Assembly: GCA_037444075.1 (NCBI GenBank) | Contig: JBBIND010000011.1 | Location: forward strand, 1 to 64,000 | Length of the DNA: 64,000 nt | Source of the DNA: JBBIND01 sp037444075 | GTDB lineage: Bacteria; Acidobacteriota; Terriglobia; Bryobacterales; Bryobacteraceae | Direction: 5' to 3' | Shown: piece after piece, positions 41,269-50,943 of the stretch | How positions within the stretch are numbered: the first letter of the stretch is position 1 | How the letters are laid out: each line of letters opens with the position of its first letter | Notes under the pieces: model-generated | The model's database searches: none | Told to the model about the DNA's origin: nothing | Seen by the model: only the letters and a program-made list of their open reading frames with translations | Program-made: the position numbers and the translations under genes

Positions 41269-42330
41269 ATGTGGTTGAGGCTGTGTCTGGTGGTTTTCGT
41301 CCTTGCCGTGCCTTCGCTTTTTCCCCAAACGGTGCAACTGCGGCCTGCTCACTTGGTGGAGATGCCCGCCCAAGTGGACAGCAACAGTCCGGTCTACTGG
41401 TACAACGGTGAATTCCGTATTCTCAACTCGAATGGGACGCCGGTGGTCACTGGCGGCCGGGACCAGTTCTATACCCACTGGTCGAAACACGTCGATACCA
41501 ACGTGGATACCCACCGCCCCATGTGGATTGAAGCCGCCTGGTTGGACGAGGACGGTACGCTCTACGCCTGGTATCACCACGAGCCTGCGCCCGTTTGCAC
41601 CAACGTCAACCTGACCGCTCCAAAGATCGGCGCTCTGATTTCCTACGACGGCGGCAAGTCCTTCCTGGACCTGGGGCCGGTTCTTACTTCCGGGGACCCG
41701 GTCAACTGCAACTCCAAGAATGGCTTCTTCGCCTCCGGTCACGGCGATTTCTCCGTAATACTTGACAGGGAGAAGGAGTACTTTTACTTCTACTTTTCGA
41801 GTTACGGCGGCTCCGAATCAGGCCAAGGCGTCGGCGTAGCGCGCATGGCCTTCGAAGACCGCATGAGTCCCGTGGGCGCTGTTTGGAAGTACTACCGCGG
41901 CGAATGGGAGGAACCGGGCATCGGCGGGCGCCTGACGCCTGCGCTGCCTGTGGCCAGGGGTTGGCAGCACGCAGACACGAACGCTTTTTGGGGACCCTCC
42001 CTGCACTGGAACACTTACCTGGAATCTTACGTCATGCTGCTGAACTACACCTGTTGCAGGCCGCTGTGGCCGCAGGCAGGTATCTATGTCAGCTTCAACG
42101 TCGACGTGAGCAAGCCGAACGGCTGGTCCACGCCACGGCGCATCATGGCGAAACCTCCCAGTTACTATCCACAAATCCTCGGGGTGAATGAAGGCGAAAC
42201 AGACACTGTCGCCGGACAACTGACGCGCTTTTTCATTCAGGGCAGGTCGTTCTGGGAACTCGTGTTTTCCAAGTCTGACGTGTGGGAAAACGAGCCCGAC
42301 GAATCCGAATACTGGGGATTCGTTCCGTAA
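41269..42330 (+). CDS. Secreted beta-propeller (glycosidase-like) protein
   Basis: A 353-residue protein with a signal peptide (LCLVVFVLAVPSLFPQ). Blade-like repeats with aromatic and Asp-rich turns are apparent (WLDEDGTLYAWYHHEP; GALISYDGGKSFLDLG), as in five-bladed GH43/DUF4185-type proteins. The catalytic acids were not assigned and the enzyme activity is unknown. GGGAGG lies 11 bases before the ATG. It may act on plant or microbial polysaccharide. Confidence 0.65.
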   Translation: MWLRLCLVVFVLAVPSLFPQTVQLRPAHLVEMPAQVDSNSPVYWYNGEFRILNSNGTPVVTGGRDQFYTHWSKHVDTNVDTHRPMWIEAAWLDEDGTLYAWYHHEPAPVCTNVNLTAPKIGALISYDGGKSFLDLGPVLTSGDPVNCNSKNGFFASGHGDFSVILDREKEYFYFYFSSYGGSESGQGVGVARMAFEDRMSPVGAVWKYYRGEWEEPGIGGRLTPALPVARGWQHADTNAFWGPSLHWNTYLESYVMLLNYTCCRPLWPQAGIYVSFNVDVSKPNGWSTPRRIMAKPPSYYPQILGVNEGETDTVAGQLTRFFIQGRSFWELVFSKSDVWENEPDESEYWGFVP

Positions 42331-42525
42331 CGCTTTCCCTTCCGCCTCGGATCCGTTCTTGCCGCCAGCCGCGGACGCCCATGCGGCTGCTCCTGACGAA
42401 ACTCCCGCGAAGCGGGTGTTATACTGACGCTTGCCGGAACCACAGCAGGCCGCGGCTGCGGCGTTTGGCGCGCCCTGACAGCCGGCGCCGGCCTGCTGAG
42501 GCGTGACGGCGGGAGGCATTCGCGC

Positions 42526-43329
42526 ATGTTGCGCTGGCTTCAATGCGTTTCATGGCTGTTGCTGATGGCGGGGTCCGCCGCAGCGCAGTCCAAGCTGTTT
42601 GTCACGGTGATTGAGCAGCGTTCCGGGAAACCGGTCACTGATCTGAAAGCGGCGGACTTCACCGTGCTCGACGACCGCCACCCCCGCTCCGTCCTATCCG
42701 CCGAATACACCTCAGTTCCCATCGACGTGATGCTGTTGCTGGATACGAGCCTGGTGGGCGAGATGGTGCGGCCGGTGGCGGCGGATCTGGTGGCTCAATT
42801 GCAGGAGAAAGAGGAGATGGCCGTCGTCTCCTTTCACAGTTCCGCCGACCTGATTCAAGACTTCACCTCAGCCAGGGCATTGCTCCTGCGAGCTATCGAC
42901 GGCGTCAAGTACGGCAACAGTCCGCGATTGCTCGACGCCCTCTATGCGGCTGCGGACACGGGCTTCCGGGGCAGCAGTTTTCGCCGGGTGATTCTCCTGC
43001 TCACCACGGGGGTGGAGGGACCGAGCCGGGTTACCGAGCGCGAGGTGCTGCGCCTGGCCCGGCGCAATGGCATCTCCATCTTTCCTGTCTACGTGGTGGG
43101 CTACGGCAAGTCGCTCTTTGAGAGCCTGGCGCGCCAGACGGGCGGAGCTGCCTTCAATCTGCGCGACATGCAGCGGGAACGATCCGGCGCGCCTGCGGAG
43201 CAGATCTTCCAGGTCTTGAGGAACCACTACACACTCACTGTAGCGGGCCGCCTGGCGTTAGGCGAGCGCGTCAAGGTGGAATTAAAGAAGGAGCGCCGGC
43301 TCCTCGTTTCAGCCTTGCCTGTCGAGTAG
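42526..43329 (+). CDS. Secreted VWA-domain protein, acidobacterial type
   Basis: A 267-residue protein with a signal peptide and then a VWA domain. The opening VIEQRSGKPVTDLKAADFTVLDD is the domain precursor typical of Acidobacteriota VWA proteins. The MIDAS-like motif is LLLDTSLVG, keeping Asp and Ser, with a later LLTTGVEG. The domain binds divalent metal and protein ligands. GGGAGG is nine bases before the ATG. It is convergent with a coiled-coil membrane gene. Confidence 0.85.
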   Translation: MLRWLQCVSWLLLMAGSAAAQSKLFVTVIEQRSGKPVTDLKAADFTVLDDRHPRSVLSAEYTSVPIDVMLLLDTSLVGEMVRPVAADLVAQLQEKEEMAVVSFHSSADLIQDFTSARALLLRAIDGVKYGNSPRLLDALYAAADTGFRGSSFRRVILLLTTGVEGPSRVTEREVLRLARRNGISIFPVYVVGYGKSLFESLARQTGGAAFNLRDMQRERSGAPAEQIFQVLRNHYTLTVAGRLALGERVKVELKKERRLLVSALPVE

Positions 43330-43344
43330 TTCGCCCGCCCGAAA

Positions 43345-44217
43345 TTATGGTCTCTGGGCGGTCACCTTGGGCGTCGAAAGGTAACCTGCAATCCGGTCTT
43401 TGTGGATTGCATTGATGACCAGTTCGTAGGGTTGACGCGCACGCGCAGTATAGAACTGCACGGGCTCATTGAGATTCTTGTCCTTCTTCTCAATGAGCTT
43501 GTCATCGGCCAGAACGTCCACCGTGAAGCGGCTGCGTTTGGTGTCCGTGCGCTTCAGCTTCAGAGCGATGTCTCCGACCTTGTAGGGTTGCCTGGTCTTG
43601 CCCAAGTCGAATTCATAGTAGTTTCTCTCCCCCAATGACCGAAGAGCGGAAAGCTCCTTGGCATTCGTGGCGATCAGCCCACTCTGGACCCCCAGGTCTC
43701 CCCGGACAGTCTTCAACGTCGCGATGGTCGCCTCAAGCTCCGTGCGCGTCTCGGTGACCTCTTCCTTGACGGCCCCGATGTTCGCGGTGTTGGCGCTGGT
43801 GGCCTCCTGAATCTGGCTCAACTCCTGCTGCACCTGTTGCTGATGCTGTTGTTGCAGTTCGCGCTGCCGCTGTTGCTCGGCTTCCAGCCGCCGGGCCAGA
43901 TCTTCAGCGTGCTTGCTGGCCTCCACCTTGGCCTGTCCTGCAGCCGTGGCTGCCTGCCGCCGGGCCGCCTCCAACTCGGTTTGCAGCGCCTGAACGCGCT
44001 CCAGGCTGTCGTCCGTCGCCTGCCGGTCAGTTTCCCGCAGCGAAGCAACGTCTTTGTTGACGGATTCCTTTAAGCCGGCAACATCCGTACGCAATTGGTC
44101 GAGCTGCAAGAAAAGGTAAACGCAGGCCACGGCCAACGCTATCACTAAACCGAAAAGTACCGGAATCTTGAGACCGGAACCCCTTTGCGGCTCCATCCCC
44201 GTCGAAGAATCGCTCAC
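43345..44217 (-). CDS. Membrane-anchored coiled-coil protein of unknown function
   Basis: A 290-residue protein. One membrane segment near residues 18-37 (IPVLFGLVIALAVACVYLFL) is followed by a long coiled-coil (~40-180), very rich in Gln around residues 115-135 (REL followed by runs of Gln). The C-terminal 90 residues are beta-rich and could be a small globular domain (YEFDLGKTRQPYKVGDIALK). I recognise no family. It lies in the same strand direction as thymidine kinase, 69 bases after it. Confidence 0.65.
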   Translation of the reverse strand: MSDSSTGMEPQRGSGLKIPVLFGLVIALAVACVYLFLQLDQLRTDVAGLKESVNKDVASLRETDRQATDDSLERVQALQTELEAARRQAATAAGQAKVEASKHAEDLARRLEAEQQRQRELQQQHQQQVQQELSQIQEATSANTANIGAVKEEVTETRTELEATIATLKTVRGDLGVQSGLIATNAKELSALRSLGERNYYEFDLGKTRQPYKVGDIALKLKRTDTKRSRFTVDVLADDKLIEKKDKNLNEPVQFYTARARQPYELVINAIHKDRIAGYLSTPKVTAQRP

Positions 44218-44286
44218 AAGAGCCTCCTTAGCTGTGAAGTTTTCTTAACTTCAGCATATCATGAGGAGAATTCTGTCAACAGTCGC

Positions 44287-44901
44287 TCAAGCTTGGTTTT
44301 GCAGCAGTCTGGGGCGGGCAAATTCCAGGAGCTCCTGCTTCGGCACGCCTGGCTCGAAGCAGCGCCGGCAGCGGGCTTCATACATTCCCACCGCGCCGAC
44401 GACAATGAGATCATCGCTTTCCACCAGCCGCTGGGTGTGTTTCGCGGGGTTGCCGCAACGCATACAGATGGCCAGGGTTTTCGTGATGGACTCGGCCAGA
44501 GCCAGCAAATCTGGCATCGGGCTGAAAGGCCGCCCCATGTAGTCCGTGTCCAAGCCCGCCACGATGACCTGTTTGCCGCTATCAGCCAACTGGTTGGCCA
44601 CTTCAACCAGGCCGCGGCCCAGGAAATTGGACTCGTCCACGCCGACCACCTGCGTACGCCAGTCGAGTTTGCTCAAGATCTCCGCGGGATCCTTGACGAC
44701 TTCGGATTTCATCCGTACATCGCCGTGGGAGACGATTTCATCCACGGAATAGCGATGATCCAGGGACGGCTTGAAGACCTGGACGCGCCGGCGCGCTATC
44801 ATGGCGCGCCGCAACCGGCGAATCAGTTCCTCGCTCTTGCCCGAAAACATCGGGCCGCAGATCACCTCTACCCATCCGGTGTTGCCGGCCATGAACTCCA
44901 T
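44287..44901 (-). CDS. tdk: Thymidine kinase
   Basis: A 204-residue type II thymidine kinase. The P-loop is GPMFSGKS at residues 16-23; the catalytic Glu lies in VDESNFLG; the zinc-binding Cys pairs are CMRC and CRRC. It phosphorylates thymidine for salvage. The first ATG has no Shine-Dalgarno; a second ATG three codons later is preceded by GGAG but very close. Both make the same enzyme. Confidence 0.95.
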   Translation of the reverse strand: MEFMAGNTGWVEVICGPMFSGKSEELIRRLRRAMIARRRVQVFKPSLDHRYSVDEIVSHGDVRMKSEVVKDPAEILSKLDWRTQVVGVDESNFLGRGLVEVANQLADSGKQVIVAGLDTDYMGRPFSPMPDLLALAESITKTLAICMRCGNPAKHTQRLVESDDLIVVGAVGMYEARCRRCFEPGVPKQELLEFARPRLLQNQA

Positions 44902-45076
44902 GAGGTCTATGATGCCACGGGAGCGGCAGTGGTGGTCACTTCACCTGGTTTGCGGGGAAGCGCGCCTTTGAGACGAGGCACACCCGCTACTCGCCCGAAA
45001 CTGGCTCGAACTGTCCGGCTAGTGAAATGCCAGCGTGCGGATACGTTGCGCGTGAACTGCTGCGGCTTCTCTTGAA

Positions 45077-47341
45077 TCAGAAGCGCAACAGGTAGCTCAG
45101 CTTGACGAAGAATTGCCTGCCAGTATTGAAGTTGGGCAGCGAAGTGCGTTGCAAGGCAGGATTCATGGACGGGTCAATCCGAAGGTTATCGTAGAGGTCC
45201 GTATAACCGAAGTAGAGCGCCGTGCCTGGATTCGGCATGTATGTGAACAGCGCATCCAAACCCAGGCGTTTCGTCTTCTCCGTCTTTATCAGGGTGCCAT
45301 TGGGCAGAACCGCGTTGTAGTCAGAAATCAGGCGCAGCGAGAGGCGCCGTGTGAACTGATAGTTCAACGTCGACCGGATAATGTGGTTGTCGAAGACGGT
45401 CGTCCCGGGCTGGGCAGCGGATAACCCGGATTGCGGGTTCGTCCGCAACCCACTGTAGAGGTAAGTTTTCTCGACGAGCAGGCGCGGGCCGGGACGCAGG
45501 ATCAGCCCCGCGCTCCCCTGCCGCCGCGCGCCCAGAAATGGCCCCAGGTTCGGACCCGGCCGGAAGTTGATGCCTGTTCCTGTGAAATAAGCTCCTCTGG
45601 CCGTGAGCCACTTGTACCACTGGCTAATGAACTGCACTCCGCTGCCCTGGTGACGGAAGCCGGTGTTCTGGAACAACTCGAAAAACCTGGCGTGATAGAG
45701 GTTGACCATGGTCGCCCGTGTGAGGCGGAGTTCGAATTTCGGGATCATGCTCCAGTCGCGGAGACGCCCTTGCCGGTCGTAATTGATCGACCCCGCAAGG
45801 TCCGGTCCAAAAATCACGACGGCGCTTTTTTCCGGGCGCCAGCGGTAACCCACAGTGTGGCTCGCCTCGCGGATGTCCAGGCGGTTGAAGAAACCGAGCT
45901 GCGAGCGGAAATCCGGGCTGCGGTCCCGGTACTGCGTCGAGGACACAAAGTGCCTGCCGTAGTGGCTCCACTCCGCGAAGTAGGCCGGACCCTTCAGCCG
46001 CCGGCCGTTCGCCTGGCGCGTGTCGCTGCTCATCGCCTGTCCGGTGAAGATCCAGTTGGACAGCGGTTGCAGGCGCACATCGACCGAATAGACGTGATTG
46101 TAGGTGGAGGCGAACTCTTGGCCAGCCGCCATCACGCCGATACTGGAGTTGCGGGAGTTTTTTCGAAAATCGCGCTGAACGCGGGCAACGCCCACAAGGG
46201 TTTCCCTGCCGTGCCAAGGGTGGCTGGGAGGCAGTCTTTCTCCGGCAGCGCGATCGTCGGCGAACAGCGCGCCGATCGTCCAATCCGCTATCTGCCCCGT
46301 GAGCCGTGCGCCGAGCCGCGGGTCGACAATGCGGCGCGAGAAGAGCACCTGTTCCGGCGTCGCAAAGTAGCTCGAGTTGTCCATGAAGAACGGGCGTTTT
46401 TCCGGGAAGTAGACTTCGTATCGCTGGTTGGTGGTGACTTGCGGCGTGTCGGACTCTACCTGGCTGAAGTCGGGGTTGAGCGCGAGGTCCAGCGTCAGGG
46501 AGTCCTTGAGCACAACCTTGGCGTCAAGTCCCGCACGCGATTCGGTGGCGGTGCGATGCCGCGGCAGCGCGCCCGGCGGCGTGTCCAGGAAACGTGACCG
46601 GGCGAAAAGTCCGTAAGGTATGAACTGCATGTTGCGCCCTGGCGAGATGTCCTCGAATCCTTCCAGGTCGCCGCCTTGCTGGGCGAAATCAGCCCTGCGG
46701 CTGCTGACGTGAGGCCAGGTGGCCCACTCGCTGTTACGGACTATAAACCGGCCTAGCATCAGTCCCCATGTCTGCTGCTTTTTGTTCGGGAAGCGGATGC
46801 TCCTGAACGGGATCACGGTCATGGCAATGTAGCCGTCTTCGGTGATCTTGGCGTCCGAATGCCACAGCGTATCCCAGGTGGAACTGCCCCCCTGGCCATC
46901 GGTGCTGGTGCCCTCCGCCTGCACCCCGTAAGGGTTGACGTTGAACCAGTACATGCGCCGGTGGTCGTGGAATGTGTCCAGGTTCACCATCGTGCGGTCG
47001 TCCGACATGATCTGGTCATGCTTGGCCAGGCGCGCCCGAATCAGCTTGGGGTCGTCTTTGCAGACGAAGACGACGTAGAGGTTCTTGTCGTCGTAGGAAA
47101 GATACGCCGTGGTTGGCTGGCTCACCGGAGCGCCGTCGCGGGGCCAATACTGGCGGAAATCGGTTACGGTGAGTTCCGCCTCACGCGGAGCACCATTCAG
47201 GAAGTCTGCGAGCAGGGGAGCACGACTGACCCGCGGGATCCGCAAAACCTTCATCTGCGTCTCGACTTCTGCGGCCTGAGCGTAGAGGATACTCTCTCCG
47301 CACAGGAGTAACAGGGACAGGCCTGCCAATACGCGCTTCAT
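45077..47341 (-). CDS. Secreted CBM9-like / DUF5916-type beta-barrel protein (second copy)
   Basis: A 754-residue paralogue of the protein at 26759-28918. It has a signal peptide, a CBM9-like N-terminal domain (to about residue 210; AYLSYDDKNLYVVFVCKDDPK), the hallmark YFPEKRPFFMDNSSYF near residue 310, and a long barrel ending in FVKLSYLLRF. It shares the domain order but little close sequence. Genes upstream (VWA) and downstream (tdk) are unrelated, so it is probably expressed alone. Function unknown. Confidence 0.82.
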   Translation of the reverse strand: MKRVLAGLSLLLLCGESILYAQAAEVETQMKVLRIPRVSRAPLLADFLNGAPREAELTVTDFRQYWPRDGAPVSQPTTAYLSYDDKNLYVVFVCKDDPKLIRARLAKHDQIMSDDRTMVNLDTFHDHRRMYWFNVNPYGVQAEGTSTDGQGGSSTWDTLWHSDAKITEDGYIAMTVIPFRSIRFPNKKQQTWGLMLGRFIVRNSEWATWPHVSSRRADFAQQGGDLEGFEDISPGRNMQFIPYGLFARSRFLDTPPGALPRHRTATESRAGLDAKVVLKDSLTLDLALNPDFSQVESDTPQVTTNQRYEVYFPEKRPFFMDNSSYFATPEQVLFSRRIVDPRLGARLTGQIADWTIGALFADDRAAGERLPPSHPWHGRETLVGVARVQRDFRKNSRNSSIGVMAAGQEFASTYNHVYSVDVRLQPLSNWIFTGQAMSSDTRQANGRRLKGPAYFAEWSHYGRHFVSSTQYRDRSPDFRSQLGFFNRLDIREASHTVGYRWRPEKSAVVIFGPDLAGSINYDRQGRLRDWSMIPKFELRLTRATMVNLYHARFFELFQNTGFRHQGSGVQFISQWYKWLTARGAYFTGTGINFRPGPNLGPFLGARRQGSAGLILRPGPRLLVEKTYLYSGLRTNPQSGLSAAQPGTTVFDNHIIRSTLNYQFTRRLSLRLISDYNAVLPNGTLIKTEKTKRLGLDALFTYMPNPGTALYFGYTDLYDNLRIDPSMNPALQRTSLPNFNTGRQFFVKLSYLLRF

Positions 47342-47502
47342 GTGTTGGCTTGGGGGCTACTGCAGTTGAGCCCGGCGCTATCGAAAACAGATCTGATTGT
47401 ATCGTGGACTTCCCGGCAGCGCCAGCGTCCGGGCAATTCAGCACGCACCTGCGCAAGCACTGGCGGCGACCCGGCCGAAGGTGTACAGAAGGTGGGCCGC
47501 AG

Positions 47503-48573
47503 CTACTGGGGTCGAGGAACGGCAGCTACCCAATAGCCCAGACGGGTGCGGATGGTCAACTCCGGACGGTTGACGATGACGCGGATGTGATGGAATCCGC
47601 CCTCGTCGAGGTTGTTCGGAGTGTAGCTGAGCAGGTAGTGGCTGTGCAGTTCTTCACCGATTTCCGAAATGGCCCGTTCGAGGCTGCGCTGCCCGATGAA
47701 GGAGTACTCGCGTCCCCCCGTGTACTCAGTGAGAACTTCCACCGGGTTGTCAAAAAACACGGCCTTCACCTGCCGGAACATCTCGACCAGCAGGGGGATG
47801 AACATGGTCGCGCTTCCCTGGAGCCCGCTGAATTGGGCGGTGGTAGTGGGTGTCACCGGTGCGCCGGGCGGAAGCCTGCGGGCCGTAGCGGGAATAGGGT
47901 CCGGGCGCGGAGCCTCGGGCTTCCCAAGCAACGTAGTGACAGCCCGGTTGATGTTCACCGAGTAGATGATGACATTGTGAATCTCAGCCGCCAGAAGAGC
48001 TTCCCGTAATCTGCCTTCGCTGCCCATGTCTCGAGTTTCGGTGATGAGCAGGAGCACCCGGCGGTGGCTGGCCGGGCGGCGGCGCAAGCGGGTCACCGCA
48101 TCAAAGACGGTGTCCACCATGCGGCTGCTCATGCTGCCGGCGTTGATGGTCTCCAACGCCTTCTTGAGCCGGGCGCCGTCATTGGTGAAATCTTCGAGGA
48201 GGCGTATGCGGTGGTCAAAGGCCATGATGGCGGCCTCGCCCTGTTCTCCTATCACAAGCTGCTCAATGAGCGGACCAATCTTACGGATAGCTGAGAGCAG
48301 CGGCTCCACGCGGCTGTTAGCCTGGACGGCAACCACCAGAGAGATTGGCACAAAGCTTACGTCGACGCGGATGTCCTGAGGTTTGTCGTTGTCGAGCAGC
48401 ACGAAGTCCCTGGGTTCGAGCCCGCTGACATGACGCCCGTCAGAGTCGCGGACGGTTACCGGCGCGGTCACCACGTTGACCGTGGTGCGGAAGATCTGCT
48501 CTTCAGCCGGCTCCTGCGCAGACAGGGGGATCGAGAGAACGGCAAGCAACCAGCCGATGTAAAGTCGCATCAT
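47503..48573 (-). CDS. Secreted VWA-type protein with degenerate metal site
   Basis: A 356-residue protein with a signal peptide. It has the acidobacterial VWA opener (RTTVNVVTAPVTVRDSDGR; VSGLEPRDFVLLDN). Where the metal site DxSxS should be, it reads VAVQANSRVE, so the Asp is gone and one Ser replaced. A later LLITETRDMG matches the second metal loop with Thr. It may therefore bind without metal. A Pro-rich insertion lies at residues ~215-245. It follows the mog gene by nine bases, with AAGGAG overlapping the mog stop. Confidence 0.8.
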   Translation of the reverse strand: MMRLYIGWLLAVLSIPLSAQEPAEEQIFRTTVNVVTAPVTVRDSDGRHVSGLEPRDFVLLDNDKPQDIRVDVSFVPISLVVAVQANSRVEPLLSAIRKIGPLIEQLVIGEQGEAAIMAFDHRIRLLEDFTNDGARLKKALETINAGSMSSRMVDTVFDAVTRLRRRPASHRRVLLLITETRDMGSEGRLREALLAAEIHNVIIYSVNINRAVTTLLGKPEAPRPDPIPATARRLPPGAPVTPTTTAQFSGLQGSATMFIPLLVEMFRQVKAVFFDNPVEVLTEYTGGREYSFIGQRSLERAISEIGEELHSHYLLSYTPNNLDEGGFHHIRVIVNRPELTIRTRLGYWVAAVPRPQ

Positions 48574-48582
48574 TGCCTCTCC

Positions 48583-49101
48583 TTATCGATGCTCAGGCCG
48601 CGGTTCAGGTTCCGTCTCTTCCGGGTGTGCGGTATGGCCGCGCAGCAGGTCCAGAATATGGGGGACCAACCCGGCGACCGCATTCAGCGATTGAACGGCG
48701 CCTTTGGGCGACCCAGGCAGGTTGACGATCAACACACCCCCTCGCGTGCCCGCGATGCCACGTGAGAGCGCCGCCAGCGGAGTATGGGCGAGCCCTTGCG
48801 AACGCATCAACTCCGCCAAACCTGGCACCTCACGCTCGATAATGGCCTTGGTCGCTTCCGGCGTCACGTCGCGCGCCGCAACTCCCGTGCCGCCGGTGGT
48901 AAAGATGGCTGAAACTTCAGTGCCGTCGGCCAGTGTGGCCAGCCGTTGGGATATGAGGTCAGCCTCATCGGGCAGAGTCTCCAAGGCCGCTACCTTCCAA
49001 CCGAGTTGCTCGAGCCGCTCACGTACAGCCGGTCCGCTGCGGTCCTGCCGCCTGCCGGCCGTGACCGAATCGCTGATGGTCAGCACGGCAGCCTGAATCA
49101 T
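48583..49101 (-). CDS. Molybdenum cofactor biosynthesis protein MogA/MoaB
   Basis: A 172-residue MPT-binding protein. VLTISDSVTAGRRQDRSGP opens it, and IFTTGGTGVAARDVTPEA carries the phosphate loop; a later IVNLPGSPKGAVQSL is the usual C-terminal motif. It adenylates molybdopterin before metal insertion. It is the third gene of moeA-moaC-mog, with an ATGA overlap with moaC. The tail is acidic and variable. Confidence 0.93.
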   Translation of the reverse strand: MIQAAVLTISDSVTAGRRQDRSGPAVRERLEQLGWKVAALETLPDEADLISQRLATLADGTEVSAIFTTGGTGVAARDVTPEATKAIIEREVPGLAELMRSQGLAHTPLAALSRGIAGTRGGVLIVNLPGSPKGAVQSLNAVAGLVPHILDLLRGHTAHPEETEPEPRPEHR

Positions 49102-49568
49102 CGGCTCCTCCGCTTGTAGGTTCCGCTCTTGCCGCCGGTTTTTTCCAGGAGCCGCACTCCGGTGATTTCGATGGATTTGTCGAGCGCCTTCACCATGTCA
49201 TAAACAGTCAGCGCGGCTACGGTGGCGGCGGTGAGTGCCTCCATCTCAACGCCGGTCTGGCCGGTGGTGGAAACGCTACTGCGTACACGCACGCCGCGCG
49301 CCTGCACCAGCACTTCGACGTCCGCGTGCGTGAGGGCCAGCGGATGGCACATGGGGATCAGCTCGGCGGTGCGTTTGGCCGCCGCGATGCCGGCAATGCG
49401 CGCCACCTCCAGAGGGTTCCCCTTGGGATTCGAGGGCAGTTGCTTGAGCACCGCCGGACGGATGTGCACGAAGGCCTCAGCGCGGGCGGCGCGGGCGGTG
49501 TGCGGTTTGTCCGAGACGTCCACCATGCGCGCTCTGCCCGCTTCGTCGTAGTGAGAAAGGGGGCTCAT
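49098..49568 (-). CDS. moaC: Cyclic pyranopterin monophosphate synthase
   Basis: A 156-residue MoaC. MVDVSDKPHTARAARAEA, IPMCHPLALTHADV (the active-site CHPL) and GQTGVEMEALTAATVAALTVYDM are canonical. It makes the cyclic intermediate in the first step of cofactor synthesis. It overlaps moeA and mog by ATGA on each side. No moaA was seen in this window. Confidence 0.96.
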   Translation of the reverse strand: MSPLSHYDEAGRARMVDVSDKPHTARAARAEAFVHIRPAVLKQLPSNPKGNPLEVARIAGIAAAKRTAELIPMCHPLALTHADVEVLVQARGVRVRSSVSTTGQTGVEMEALTAATVAALTVYDMVKALDKSIEITGVRLLEKTGGKSGTYKRRSR

Positions 49569-50764
49569 TTTGGCAGCACCTCAATCCATTCTCCTGCCTT
49601 CCAGCATTCCCGGTCCGCATCGGCGACGAGGTAGACATTGGAATGCGCCTGGGCGCTTACGTCGCTGCTGCCGCTCCAGCGGAGCGGTGTGACCTCCAAA
49701 CCCTCGCTCGCGAGGCGGGCGGGCAGAAATCGGGTCAGCCCGGGCTTGTGAGCGAAATCCTGAGTCAGGCGCGCGCGCGATAAGGGGAACGTCACTTGCT
49801 CCTGTCCGGCGAGCAGTTCGAGTGCCGCGCGGGCGAACATTTCGAAGGTCACCATGGTGGAGACAGGATTTCCCGGCAGGCCGAAGAAGAACGTGCCCTG
49901 CGCCCGGCCAAAGACCAGCGGCTGTCCTGGTTGTATGAGAACACGGTCGAAGTAGAACTCGGCGCCGGCTTCGGCGAGGGCAGCCTCGACGACGTCGTAC
50001 TTGCCCGCCGAAACCCCGCCCGAGAGCAACATGAGGTCGTGGCGAAGCCCCTGTTCAATCAGTTCCCTGGTGGCTGAGGCATCGTCGGCGGCGATGGGCA
50101 GAATGTCGGGTTCTCCGCCGGCTCTGGCCACTTGAACCGCCAAAGAGTGGGCGTTGGAGTTGCGCACCTGGTAATCGAGCGGAGTGGCGCTCAATCGTAC
50201 GACTTCGTCGCCTGTGGGGATGATGGCGACGCGCGGCTTGGCATACACTGACACTCGTTCTTGCCCGACCGTAGCCAGCACCGCGATTCCCGCGTAGTCC
50301 AGCCGAACGCCCCGCTCCAGGAGCCTGTCGCCCCGGCGCGCCTCGCAGCCTTGCGCGTTGATGAACTCGCCGGGCGCGGGCAGGCGTTCAGTCGCCATGC
50401 GCCTGCCGTTGCGGCTGGTGTGCTCCACCATCACGACCTGATCCGCGCCTCCGGGAACTGGCGCGCCCGTCATGATCTCAACCGCCTGGCGCACACCGAT
50501 CTCACCCTCGTAGCGCGCGCCGGCGCGCACCTCGCCGGCGATTTCGAATTCACCAGGGAGGTCGGCGGAGCGCACGGCAAAGCCGTCTCGAATGGAGCGC
50601 GCGGTCGGCGGATAGTCCCTGTCCGCGACAATGTGCGCGGCCAAGACGCGCCCGGAGGCAGAGAGAAGGTCCACTTCCTCCGGAGGCGGTGGGGCGCAGC
50701 CTCGGACTGCCTTCATGACGCAGTCCCGGGCCTGCCGAAATGTCAAAGGGGGCACAGAAGTCAT
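49565..50764 (-). CDS. moeA: Molybdopterin molybdenumtransferase
   Basis: A 399-residue enzyme that inserts molybdate into adenylated molybdopterin. Marks: DYPPTARSIRDGFAV, EIMTGAPVPGGADQVVMVE, IIPTGDEVV, SGGVSAGKYD and FGLPGNPVSTMVTFEMF. The start at 50764 fits the family and follows the usual N-terminal length; a longer reading adds 36 poorly conserved residues. First gene of moeA-moaC-mog. Confidence 0.96.
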   Translation of the reverse strand: MTSVPPLTFRQARDCVMKAVRGCAPPPPEEVDLLSASGRVLAAHIVADRDYPPTARSIRDGFAVRSADLPGEFEIAGEVRAGARYEGEIGVRQAVEIMTGAPVPGGADQVVMVEHTSRNGRRMATERLPAPGEFINAQGCEARRGDRLLERGVRLDYAGIAVLATVGQERVSVYAKPRVAIIPTGDEVVRLSATPLDYQVRNSNAHSLAVQVARAGGEPDILPIAADDASATRELIEQGLRHDLMLLSGGVSAGKYDVVEAALAEAGAEFYFDRVLIQPGQPLVFGRAQGTFFFGLPGNPVSTMVTFEMFARAALELLAGQEQVTFPLSRARLTQDFAHKPGLTRFLPARLASEGLEVTPLRWSGSSDVSAQAHSNVYLVADADRECWKAGEWIEVLPK

Positions 50765-50869
50765 TGTAACAACTCGGTTCCCGCAGACTGCCGCGCCGCA
50801 AGTCCGTAGGTGTGGGCTTCGGCAGCACGGGTTTCTGGCGGGCGGTCTGGTCCGGGAGCCAAAAGCAGC

Positions 50870-50899
50870 CACGGCCAGACACCGTGGCGTCTGGCCGTG
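50870..50899 (-). terminator. Hairpin terminator of the Oar-like receptor gene
   Basis: Two perfect 11-base arms (50870-50880 and 50889-50899) around eight bases. Read on the minus strand, it is followed by GGCTGCTTTTGG, a weak T-run. It lies 45 bases past the receptor stop. Confidence 0.65.
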
Positions 50900-50943
50900 G
50901 CCGTTGTGACAGGTTACTTCCTAACTTACTAAGGCACCTGCGA

